Shown piece by piece: positions 8,896-16,379 of a DNA stretch of 64,000 bases. Both the position numbers and the translations under genes were made by a program. The number at the start of each line of letters is the position of its first letter. Positions within the stretch are counted from its first letter, which is position 1. The stretch spans positions 62,001 to 126,000 of the forward strand of contig CAINJJ010000008.1 of NCBI GenBank assembly GCA_903849645.1, in the 5' to 3' direction. The notes beneath the pieces were generated by a model, which was not told the origin of the DNA, searched no databases, and saw nothing but the letters and a program-made list of their open reading frames with translations. This stretch comes from an uncultured Acidobacteriaceae bacterium (GTDB taxonomy: Bacteria; Acidobacteriota; Terriglobia; Terriglobales; Acidobacteriaceae).

Positions 8896-11373
8896 GTGGC
8901 TCTTGCCGCCGCCGTTGTGCCGCTCGATGGCGGCGCGCCGCTGCTTCCTGCCGACGCACTCAAGCGAATCACCGCGGTCTTTCAACAGGGAAATCTGACT
9001 GACAGCCAGGAGCTCGCGGCCAGGGCCAGCGCGCGGCTGCAGGCCACGGCGCCTGCATGGGCAGCAAGGTTCACCATCCTCGAGGCGGAGTCCGCCGCAT
9101 GGCGAGGAGCCAACCCCGAGGTGCTACGCCTGCTTGAGGCGCCGGCTCCGGCATGGGCCGACCCCGGCATCGCAATTCAACGCCTTGCTCTGCTCGGCCT
9201 GGCGCGCGCCCACATGCATCAGTTCGACCAGGCGCAGGCCGCCTTTGCGCAGGCACAGGCAGCCTGCGCCGCCAGGGAAGCGGAGCCGTGCGGGGAACTG
9301 CTGCGCGCCCGCGGCGGCATGGCCATGGAGCAGGGGCAATACAAAAGTGCTTATCGGCTCTGGGCGGAGAGTCTGGCCTCCGCGCAAAGATTCAACCGGC
9401 CCTGGGACGAGTCCGTGGCGCTGTTGAATCTGGGGACCGCCTGCCTCATGGAAGAGGACTTTGACGAGGCCATCGGCTGGCTGCGCCGCGCCCAACGGCT
9501 CGCGGTCGAGTTGAATGCCGGAGACGTTCTCGCCACCACCCTGGGCAATCTGGGCTGGGCTTATTACAAAATCGGCGATGCCGAGAAGGCGCTCGCCGCG
9601 TTCAACGATGCGGAAAGGCGCTCGGTGGCGCTTGGGGATACGGGAGGCGCCATTACCTGGCTCACAACCGCGGGAGTCATCTATCAGGACTCCCATGACC
9701 TGCCCCGCGCCTCGCAATACTATCTGCGGGCCCTGCAGCTTGCCCGGCAGATCAACAGCAAGGAAGACATCGTCAACTCCCTCGAACTGCTCGCCGACCT
9801 CGCCGTCGATGGCGAAGACGACAACAAGGCCGGCGCGTATATCGCCGAATTGAATCCCCTCATTCAGGCGGACGGCAATCGCCTGGATGCGCTCGACGTG
9901 ACTCTGGCGCAGGCCAGGATCGAAGCCGCCCGCCGCAATGACCAGAAGGCGGAGGAACTGTTTCGCACAGTGGACCGCGACCAGGATGCCCTCGCCTACA
10001 TGCGCCTTGCCGCGGAGCATCACATGGCCGTACTTTTCCAGCAGCAGGGCAAGCCCGCGCAGGCGGACAAGATGTACAAGACCGCCCTCAACACCTTTGA
10101 GTCTTCGCGCCAGCAGCTCAAGGAAGAGACCTCGCGGCTTCCTTTCCTCGCCAACGCCACGCCCATCTACGACGACTACATTCAGTTTCTTGTCGCGCAG
10201 GGCAAGCCGGAATCAGCGCTGCTCGTTGCCGATCAAAGCCGCGCGCGCACCCTGGCCCAGGGCCTGGAGCCGGCCGCGCGAGTTCCGTCGTTGTCTCCCA
10301 GGGCCGTAGCGGGCAAAACCGGCGCCACGCTGCTCTTCTATTGGCTGGGCGAGCGGCAGTCCTGTCTCTGGGCCATCACTCCCGAGGCGGTCACTCTCTT
10401 CCCGCTCCCTCCCCGTCGTGAGATGGATGCCCTTGTCGAGCGCTATCGCCGCGACCTTCTCGACGCGGAGTCTTTGCTCCATGAGGACAACGACGATGCA
10501 AAGGCTCTTTACAGGCTGTTGGTGGCTCCGGCGGCCCGGCTTCTGCAACCCAATGCCCCTGTCATCCTTCTCAATGATGGAGAGTTGGCCAGGCTGAACT
10601 TCGAGACGCTCCTGGCGCCCGGCCCCAGTCCACATCAGCCCCCGGCAGAGACCCCGCACACGAGCCTCAACGTACACTACTTCGTCGAGGATGCGACCCT
10701 GGTCTCCGCTCCATCTCTTGCCATGCTCGCCGCGGCATCGGCTCCTCGCGAACAGTTGCGCAGCCTGCTGCTCGTCGGCAATCCCCTCTCGCCGGGACCG
10801 GACTTTCCCACCCTGCCTCTCTTCGGCTTTGAGATGAGTCAGATGGAAAGGCACTTTGCCACCGGCCATCATGCCGTCTTTACCGGGCAGCAGGCCACCC
10901 CCGCGAGTTATCTCTCCAGTCATCCGGAGCAATACGCTTATATTCACTTTGTCGCTCATGCGGTCGCCAGCAGGACAGACCCGCTTGACTCGGCCATCGT
11001 ACTTTCTCCCAGCCCTTCCGCATCGGACGCATACAAGCTCTACGCCCGCGACATCATGCGCCTGCCCATCCATGCGCGGCTCGTCACCATCTCGGCCTGC
11101 AACGGAAGCGGCGCCCGCGTCTATGCGGGCGAGGGGCTGGTGGGGCTTTCCTGGGCTTTTCTGCGCGCTGGCGCTCAGAACACCGTGGCTGCCCTCTGGG
11201 AGGTAAGCGATGAATCAACGCCCCGCTTGATGGACGCGCTCTATCAGGGCATGGAGGAGGGTCTCTCTCCAGCGGCTGCTCTCCGTCAGGCCAAGCTCTC
11301 GCTGCTTCATGCGCCCGGCCGCTTTCGCGACCCGTTCTATTGGGCGCCTTTCCAGATCTACACCCGGCAATAA
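8896..11373 (+). CDS. TPR-CHAT caspase-like peptidase
   Basis: About 825 residues from the GTG at 8896; the real start is unresolved. The frame is open upstream to an ATG at 8638, and the residues just before 8896 (RKRTLKALATLV) look like the charged part of a signal peptide, yet no ATG, GTG or TTG lies near. Residues 100-500 are helical TPR repeats (for example LGNLGWAYYKIGDAEKALAA). The C-terminal 300 residues are a CHAT domain, with the expected dyad at H688 (IHFVAHA) and C735 (ISACNGSG), then GLSWAFLRAGAQNTVAALW. CHAT proteins are caspase-fold proteases activated through protein contacts. Here it ends a run that includes an ECF sigma factor and its anti-sigma factor. Confidence 0.88.
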   Translation: MALAAAVVPLDGGAPLLPADALKRITAVFQQGNLTDSQELAARASARLQATAPAWAARFTILEAESAAWRGANPEVLRLLEAPAPAWADPGIAIQRLALLGLARAHMHQFDQAQAAFAQAQAACAAREAEPCGELLRARGGMAMEQGQYKSAYRLWAESLASAQRFNRPWDESVALLNLGTACLMEEDFDEAIGWLRRAQRLAVELNAGDVLATTLGNLGWAYYKIGDAEKALAAFNDAERRSVALGDTGGAITWLTTAGVIYQDSHDLPRASQYYLRALQLARQINSKEDIVNSLELLADLAVDGEDDNKAGAYIAELNPLIQADGNRLDALDVTLAQARIEAARRNDQKAEELFRTVDRDQDALAYMRLAAEHHMAVLFQQQGKPAQADKMYKTALNTFESSRQQLKEETSRLPFLANATPIYDDYIQFLVAQGKPESALLVADQSRARTLAQGLEPAARVPSLSPRAVAGKTGATLLFYWLGERQSCLWAITPEAVTLFPLPPRREMDALVERYRRDLLDAESLLHEDNDDAKALYRLLVAPAARLLQPNAPVILLNDGELARLNFETLLAPGPSPHQPPAETPHTSLNVHYFVEDATLVSAPSLAMLAAASAPREQLRSLLLVGNPLSPGPDFPTLPLFGFEMSQMERHFATGHHAVFTGQQATPASYLSSHPEQYAYIHFVAHAVASRTDPLDSAIVLSPSPSASDAYKLYARDIMRLPIHARLVTISACNGSGARVYAGEGLVGLSWAFLRAGAQNTVAALWEVSDESTPRLMDALYQGMEEGLSPAAALRQAKLSLLHAPGRFRDPFYWAPFQIYTRQ

Positions 11374-11495
11374 CTCAACTCGCTCGTTCGTCTCGCACCG
11401 CACCATACCTGCGCGCAGGAAGAGGGCGACGGCCATACAGGCCGTCGCCATCTTCCCTGTTCGCACAGCCGGGGGGAAGCCGATGCGAAGTTCAA

Positions 11496-12575
11496 TCAGT
11501 ACGCGGAGCCTTCGGTCTGCATCAGGAAGGCCGACGGTCCCAGAAGCGTTGGATAGGACTCGGCATTGCCGCTGTTGTCCAGTCCGACAATGGGGTAGGA
11601 CGAGGCGCTGCTCGGATTGTATGCGGCGTAGTTGAAGGTCACGCCATAGGAGCTCCAGAACACGTCGTCAATGTAGTTGGTCAATGTGGCCAGGGAGCCG
11701 TTGACACCAGGCCGCTCCACAATCCACTCGGCCGAGTTGCCCGAGAGGTATGTTCCAGCGGGCGCCGTGAAGCCGATCGACACTGCCTGGTTGGTGTTCT
11801 CGTTTACCAGGTAGGCATAGCCCTGCGTGGCCGACGTGCTCCACACTTCCACAAAGTAGTCGTCGCCCGGAGCGATGGGGAGATTCGTGATCCGAACCTC
11901 GCCATACGGGTACCACTCATACCAGGGCGAGTAGTAGGTCGAGGTGCCGAAGATGCTCGCATAGGCATCAAACTCAACGCCTGCCTGCAGCACATCCGGG
12001 GAGCCCCAACCGTCGATGCCCACCCACGAAGAACCGTAGTCCCATCCGCCGTTGGCCACGCCAAATGCCTGACGCGCAACCGGAACCACAAAGTCGGAGT
12101 AGACATAGTAGAACGATCCGCTGGTGCGGCCAGAAGCGCCGGCCAGGTTCACATAGCCGCTCCAGTTATAGCTGTAGACAGTGTCGCTCACGCTGCCCGG
12201 CGCGCTTGCATTCGCAATCGCATTGGCAGTCGCATTCGGATCCGCCTTGGCGCTCTTGGCCTGCCGCGCGGGGCCATGGAAGACGCTGGTCTGCTCCAGC
12301 CTGGGAGCGATGCGGCTCTTCGATGCGTTGATCGCCTTCGTCCAGCTTGCATAAGCCTTGGGCGAGGTGTTTTGATCCGGCCGCGGTGGGAACCCGTGAT
12401 ACGCCAGATCTTCGTCCGAGGCGTTGATCGCATCAAAGCCCGCGGGAGGTGCCACGATGGTGGTGGCGCCCGGAAGATTGGTTGGGCGCTCGTTGGGCTT
12501 CATCTGTTGGGCGTTGCCGGCCAGCGGAGCAGCCAGGGCAAAAGTCATGACGACGGCGAGGGGGAGGTTTCTCAT
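11496..12575 (-). CDS. Secreted G1 family glutamic endopeptidase (eqolisin-like)
   Basis: 359 residues. The ATG at 12575 is chosen because AAGGA lies at correct spacing; the ATG three codons earlier is too close to it. A Sec signal peptide (RNLPLAVVMTFALAAPLAG) is followed by a pro-region of about 130 residues. The mature part contains WSGYV, WVGIDGWGSPDVLQAGVEFD and NSAEWIVERP. In the G1/eqolisin family the catalytic Gln and Glu sit in exactly these LQxGV and AEWIxE contexts, so the active site seems intact. The enzyme would be an acid-active extracellular endopeptidase, made as a zymogen. It converges with the CHAT gene. Confidence 0.87.
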   Translation of the reverse strand: MRNLPLAVVMTFALAAPLAGNAQQMKPNERPTNLPGATTIVAPPAGFDAINASDEDLAYHGFPPRPDQNTSPKAYASWTKAINASKSRIAPRLEQTSVFHGPARQAKSAKADPNATANAIANASAPGSVSDTVYSYNWSGYVNLAGASGRTSGSFYYVYSDFVVPVARQAFGVANGGWDYGSSWVGIDGWGSPDVLQAGVEFDAYASIFGTSTYYSPWYEWYPYGEVRITNLPIAPGDDYFVEVWSTSATQGYAYLVNENTNQAVSIGFTAPAGTYLSGNSAEWIVERPGVNGSLATLTNYIDDVFWSSYGVTFNYAAYNPSSASSYPIVGLDNSGNAESYPTLLGPSAFLMQTEGSAY

Positions 12576-12958
12576 GTGAGTCATCCTTGTGCGGGGATTT
12601 CTCTGATGGGCTATCAGAGTGTTGCTGCTCAATAGTGCAAACAGCGGCCGCATCGTTACACGCGGTTCCCCTCACGTTGCGGATTTCAGCACAAAGACGG
12701 GAGTCGATATTGAAACCCGGCAAGGCCCGAAGCCTCAAGCTCCAGTCGTGTCGTCGCCGACCTGGCAGCAGCCCGTACTCATCCGCCGCTGCAAAACGCT
12801 GGCTCCGCCGAAGCACCTCACTGATAGCCCCAGCCCCCTGCTGACGTTCAACGCCTGAAAATTCTCCGCCGCGACTTTGCCGACAATCAAGTGCCTCTGG
12901 CGCACAATTTCTCTGGAGTCCTCCCAACGGTCCCGGCGCTGTCAAGCGGCAGCAGCCC
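12576..12958. other. Intergenic stretch between two minus-strand genes
   Basis: 383 bases without a convincing gene. It is upstream of the G1 peptidase gene and downstream of the DUF1080-PHP gene. Open frames here have no ribosome site and their translations are arginine- and alanine-rich noise. No clear terminator or promoter was found. Confidence 0.5.
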
Positions 12959-14452
12959 TCAGCCCGCCGACGCCCGCCACTTCTTCGTCTGGATCGGCTT
13001 CTGCCCCGCGGGCTTGGGCACAAAGATATCCCGCCACGTCAGCCCGCACTCCCGCACCATCCGGATCGGGTACTCCAGCCGCCCCAGCTCAGCCGCCGCA
13101 TTGTTTGTGCCAAATGAAAACTTCGCGCCCGCCGCCTTGGCCGCCCGGATAAACGCCGCGCTCGGAATCCTGTAGCGGTCGTTGATCTCGATCGCCACGT
13201 CGTTCCGCACCGCCGCGTCAATCACACGGCCCATGCGCTCCGGCGTCCACAGCGCGTCGTACTCCTGGGCAATCTGCGCCGGCAGAAACGTCGAGTTGGC
13301 ATAGATGTCGATCGGCTCGTGCATCACGCCCTCGATGCGCTTCACATACATCTCCATGAACGCCTGCTTGTCCGCAATCACGCCGATCTCGTCCGGCAGC
13401 CAGATGCGCATCCGCTTGCCGCTGTCGTCGGTAAACGTCATCGCGTCCGTGAAGCAGTAGTCGAACCGCGCAATCGACTCCGGCGAGGTGAGCGTCATCC
13501 ACTCGCGCCCCTCGCCCTGCAGCGCCACATAGCAGGGCTGCCCCTTCATGCTCTCCAGGTAGTCGTGCACGCTCGCGTCGCTGTGCACCGGGAACCCCAT
13601 CCCGCAGTTGATCGCCACGCCGTAGTAGATGCCCAGCCGCCGCGAGGTTGCCAGCGCCTGCTCAATCGTCAACCCGCCCTTGAGGTGCACGTGATAGTCC
13701 ACCAGCGGATAGTTCTCCTCGCCTAGCCGCATCGTCTCGCGGTAGAGCTCGTCCACCACCGGCCGCTCGCTCGAGCTCTGTGTCGCGCTGTCCGGCAACC
13801 GGCGCGCCCGGATGTCTTTGAAGTACGTCGTGCTCCCCGCGTCGTGCCCCTGCAGCGCAAAGGTCCCGTGGCTCAGAACCCGCTGGAAGTTGGTGTCGGC
13901 CCGGAACGGCTCCTCCGGCTCCACGTAGTCCACCACCAGCATCTCGTTTACCCTGACCTGCACCTGCTTGCCCCGCACCAGAATGTTCATCCGGAACCAC
14001 TCGCCGTCGTTCACCAGTTGCTTGTAGACGTTGCGCACCGCATAGAGCGAACCGGTCTTCTTCATCTCCCGGTACCCGCCTTCTTCCGCGGGCGTATTCG
14101 CAATCTGCACCTCAAACCCCGCCGCGGGCCACCCCGTCGGCTGATACGCGGTGTGAAAGTAGATCCCGGAGTTCGCCCCTCCCCGCGTCATCACCTCCGC
14201 GTTCAGCTCAAAGTTCTTGAAGTCGGCGTCATGACCGTTCCCCACATAAAACAGGTGCGACCGCTCGCCATGAACAGCAATCTGCCCGTCTGCCACCTTG
14301 AAGGTGCCCGCGTGCTCGCTCGCCTTCCATCCCCTGAGCGACTTGCCGTCAAACAGCGGCGTCCAGCCCTCCGGTTCTGCTTGCAGCGCATAGGCAGCCC
14401 CCGGCGCAGCCAGCAGCATAGCCATCACTTCCCGTCGTGTCAGTCCTGGCAT
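12959..14452 (-). CDS. Exported DUF1080 (3-keto-disaccharide hydrolase-like) domain fused to a PHP/amidohydrolase-like domain
   Basis: 497 residues. The N-terminus TRREVMAMLLAAPGAAYA is a Tat-like signal. Residues 27-225 are a DUF1080 jelly-roll: WTPLFDGKSLRGWK, SGIYFHTAYQPTGWP, GFEVQIANTP. Residues about 245-497 form a second domain with YPLVDYHVHLKGGLT (an HxH metal motif), GVAINCGMGFPVHSD, DIYANSTFLP and FSFGTNNA, resembling PHP or amidohydrolase-fold phosphoesterases. DUF1080 proteins act on 3-keto sugars or bind glycans. The two-domain layout suggests a hydrolase targeted to a carbohydrate, but the second domain's substrate cannot be read from sequence. Confidence 0.82.
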   Translation of the reverse strand: MPGLTRREVMAMLLAAPGAAYALQAEPEGWTPLFDGKSLRGWKASEHAGTFKVADGQIAVHGERSHLFYVGNGHDADFKNFELNAEVMTRGGANSGIYFHTAYQPTGWPAAGFEVQIANTPAEEGGYREMKKTGSLYAVRNVYKQLVNDGEWFRMNILVRGKQVQVRVNEMLVVDYVEPEEPFRADTNFQRVLSHGTFALQGHDAGSTTYFKDIRARRLPDSATQSSSERPVVDELYRETMRLGEENYPLVDYHVHLKGGLTIEQALATSRRLGIYYGVAINCGMGFPVHSDASVHDYLESMKGQPCYVALQGEGREWMTLTSPESIARFDYCFTDAMTFTDDSGKRMRIWLPDEIGVIADKQAFMEMYVKRIEGVMHEPIDIYANSTFLPAQIAQEYDALWTPERMGRVIDAAVRNDVAIEINDRYRIPSAAFIRAAKAAGAKFSFGTNNAAAELGRLEYPIRMVRECGLTWRDIFVPKPAGQKPIQTKKWRASAG

Positions 14453-14580
14453 CCATCCCTCTCAGTCCATCGCAGCGAACCGGCAAGTATAGTGCACAGG
14501 CGGCCTTCCCTGGCCGGGCGGCCTCATCCCGCACGGCAATCTCATGCACTCATTTTGTTCGCCTGACTCGTTCATGTTCT

Positions 14581-14680
14581 GATCGCGCCGTAGGCGCAGG
14601 GTTGAATAGCCCCGCGCTTCAGCGTGGGGAAACTGGCAATCTGATGCCTGCCAGTCCCGTAGGGACGGCGCAAAACGGGG
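14581..14680. repeat. REP-like extragenic element
   Basis: The 272-bp gap between the DUF1080 and SDR genes contains short inverted repeats of a type common in Acidobacteriota intergenic DNA: GCGCCGTAGGCGC, CCCCGCGCTTCAGCGTGGGG, and GTCCCGTAGGGACGGCG at 14654-14670. No gene is visible in the gap. The family link is from memory. Confidence 0.55.
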
Positions 14681-14724
14681 AGTTTGTCATCAAGGCAACC
14701 CCCACACGATTCCCTCCACATTCC

Positions 14725-15387
14725 CTACTCGGCCAGCCTGCGAATATCCCTCGCCTCCAGAACCCCGCTTCCGCGCCCGCGCCGCACGGCGTTCAGCATC
14801 GCCTGCCCCATGTCCCGCGTGGACACAATCTGGTTGGGAAACATGCGCCGAAGCAGCGGCAGCAGCGGACCCAGAACCTTGTAGAAGAACCGGTAAGAGG
14901 GCGTCTTTGACTCAATCCCGTCCATCGGCTCGATGAAGCCCGGCCGGAACATCAGCGCCCGCAGCGGCAGCCGCAGCAGCGCGTTCTCCGTGCGCCCCTT
15001 TACCCGCGCCCACATCATCCGGCCCTTCTCGGAGCTGTCCGTGCCCGACCCCGAGACATACACAAACGTCATGCCGGGATTGAGCCGGCTGAGCGTCTCG
15101 CCCGCCGCCAGCGTGAACCCATAGGTGATCCGCTCATAGTCATCCTGCTTCATGCCGCTCGACGTGACCCCAAGCGTGAAGAAGCACGCGTCAAAGCCCG
15201 TGAGTTGGCTCTCGATGTCCGCATAGTCCGCCAGGTCCGCGTGCACAATTTCGCGAAGCTTCGCATCCTTCATGCCCGTCGCCGCGCGGCCAATCGTCAC
15301 CGCCAGTTCCACGTCCGGGGCTTGCAAGCAGGCGCGCAGCACCCCCTGGCCCACCATACCCGTTGCGCCAAAGATCAGTACCTTCAT
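14725..15387 (-). CDS. NAD(P)-binding atypical short-chain dehydrogenase/epimerase-like protein
   Basis: 220 residues, starting MKVLIFGATGMVGQGVLRA, which holds the Rossmann motif GxTGxxG-like GATGMVG. The segment FDACFFTLGVTSSGMKQDDY and the later FVYVSGSGTDSSEKGRMMWA with ARVKGRTENALL fit the atypical SDR branch with a Y-x-x-x-K-like WARVKGRTE region. The normal YxxxK tyrosine is not obvious, which is common in NmrA/TIP30-like regulators and redox sensors. Substrate unknown. It is divergent from the penicillin-binding gene downstream. Confidence 0.82.
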   Translation of the reverse strand: MKVLIFGATGMVGQGVLRACLQAPDVELAVTIGRAATGMKDAKLREIVHADLADYADIESQLTGFDACFFTLGVTSSGMKQDDYERITYGFTLAAGETLSRLNPGMTFVYVSGSGTDSSEKGRMMWARVKGRTENALLRLPLRALMFRPGFIEPMDGIESKTPSYRFFYKVLGPLLPLLRRMFPNQIVSTRDMGQAMLNAVRRGRGSGVLEARDIRRLAE

Positions 15388-15491
15388 CGCGGCTCCTTGT
15401 CATCACAGACGTTCCCAGTGCGCCGATGGCCTCAGGCCTGCCCGCGCTGCCTCCCGCCCCGGTGATGGATACTCTTGGTGTGCGTGGCGCA

Positions 15492-16379
15492 ATGGGCAAG
15501 ACGGGGTTTGTGCTGGTGCTGGCGGCAGCGCTCCCCTGCGCGGCGCAGCCGGCCGACCCCTGGCCCGCCGCCGTGGCCCACGCGGCCCGGCTCGCCCCCC
15601 AGGCCCGCATCGTTGTGCTGGACGCAGCCAGTGGGCGCCTGCTCGCCTCCAGCCGCCTGTCGGAAGCCGCCCACACCCTGGCCACGCCCGGCTCCACCCT
15701 CAAGCCTCTCGCGCTCTACGCGCTGGTGCAGTCCGGCCGTTGGGACCCCGTGCATCGCATCGCCTGCGCGCGCAACCTCCGCGTCGCCGGCCATTCCCTC
15801 GCCTGCTCCCATCCCCCAGCCGACCCCATGGACGCCCGTGAGGCCCTGACCTGGTCCTGCAACAGCTACTTCGCCGCCCTCGCCGCCACCCTCGCCCCCG
15901 GGGAGCTTCGCCCCCTGCTCGCCCCCACCGGCCTCCTTTCCTCCACCGGTCTAACAGAGGGCGAAGCCCTTGCCGAGTTCCGCGCCCCCCGCACCCCGGA
16001 CGACACGCGCCTGGCCCTGCTCGGCGTCACCGGCGTACGCATCACTCCGCTGGAACTGGCCGCGGCCTATCGCTGGCTGGCAGCCCAGTTGGCCGCGCAT
16101 CCCGACTCCCGCGCTGCCCAGGTCGTAAAAGCCGGGCTCACCGACTCCGCCAGCTTTGGCATCGCCGGCGCGGCTTCCCTCGGCGGCGTTCCCCTCGCCG
16201 GCAAAACCGGCACCGCCGCCCCGGACTCCGGCGGCCAAACCCACGGGTGGTTCGCCGCCCTCGCCCCGGCCGAGGCGCCCCAGGTCGTCCTTGTCGTCTA
16301 TCTCCCCGCCGGCCATGGCGCGGACGCTGCCCAGGTGGCGGCCGACCTGCTCGCCCACTCGCCCCTGAGGCAGCCGTGA
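15492..16379 (+). CDS. Secreted penicillin-binding transpeptidase-only protein
   Basis: 295 residues from ATG 15492, beginning with a signal peptide (MGKTGFVLVLAAALPCAAQ). All three penicillin-binding motifs are present: S68-T-L-K71, S122-C-N124 and K238-T-G240. The usual N-terminal dimerisation or transglycosylase domains are absent, so the protein is little more than a transpeptidase/beta-lactamase fold. Its stop overlaps the GTG start of the SpoIID-like gene (GTGA), so the two are co-translated. Together they suggest coordinated cutting and cross-linking of peptidoglycan. D,D-transpeptidase, carboxypeptidase or penicillin sensor remain possible roles. Confidence 0.85.
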   Translation: MGKTGFVLVLAAALPCAAQPADPWPAAVAHAARLAPQARIVVLDAASGRLLASSRLSEAAHTLATPGSTLKPLALYALVQSGRWDPVHRIACARNLRVAGHSLACSHPPADPMDAREALTWSCNSYFAALAATLAPGELRPLLAPTGLLSSTGLTEGEALAEFRAPRTPDDTRLALLGVTGVRITPLELAAAYRWLAAQLAAHPDSRAAQVVKAGLTDSASFGIAGAASLGGVPLAGKTGTAAPDSGGQTHGWFAALAPAEAPQVVLVVYLPAGHGADAAQVAADLLAHSPLRQP

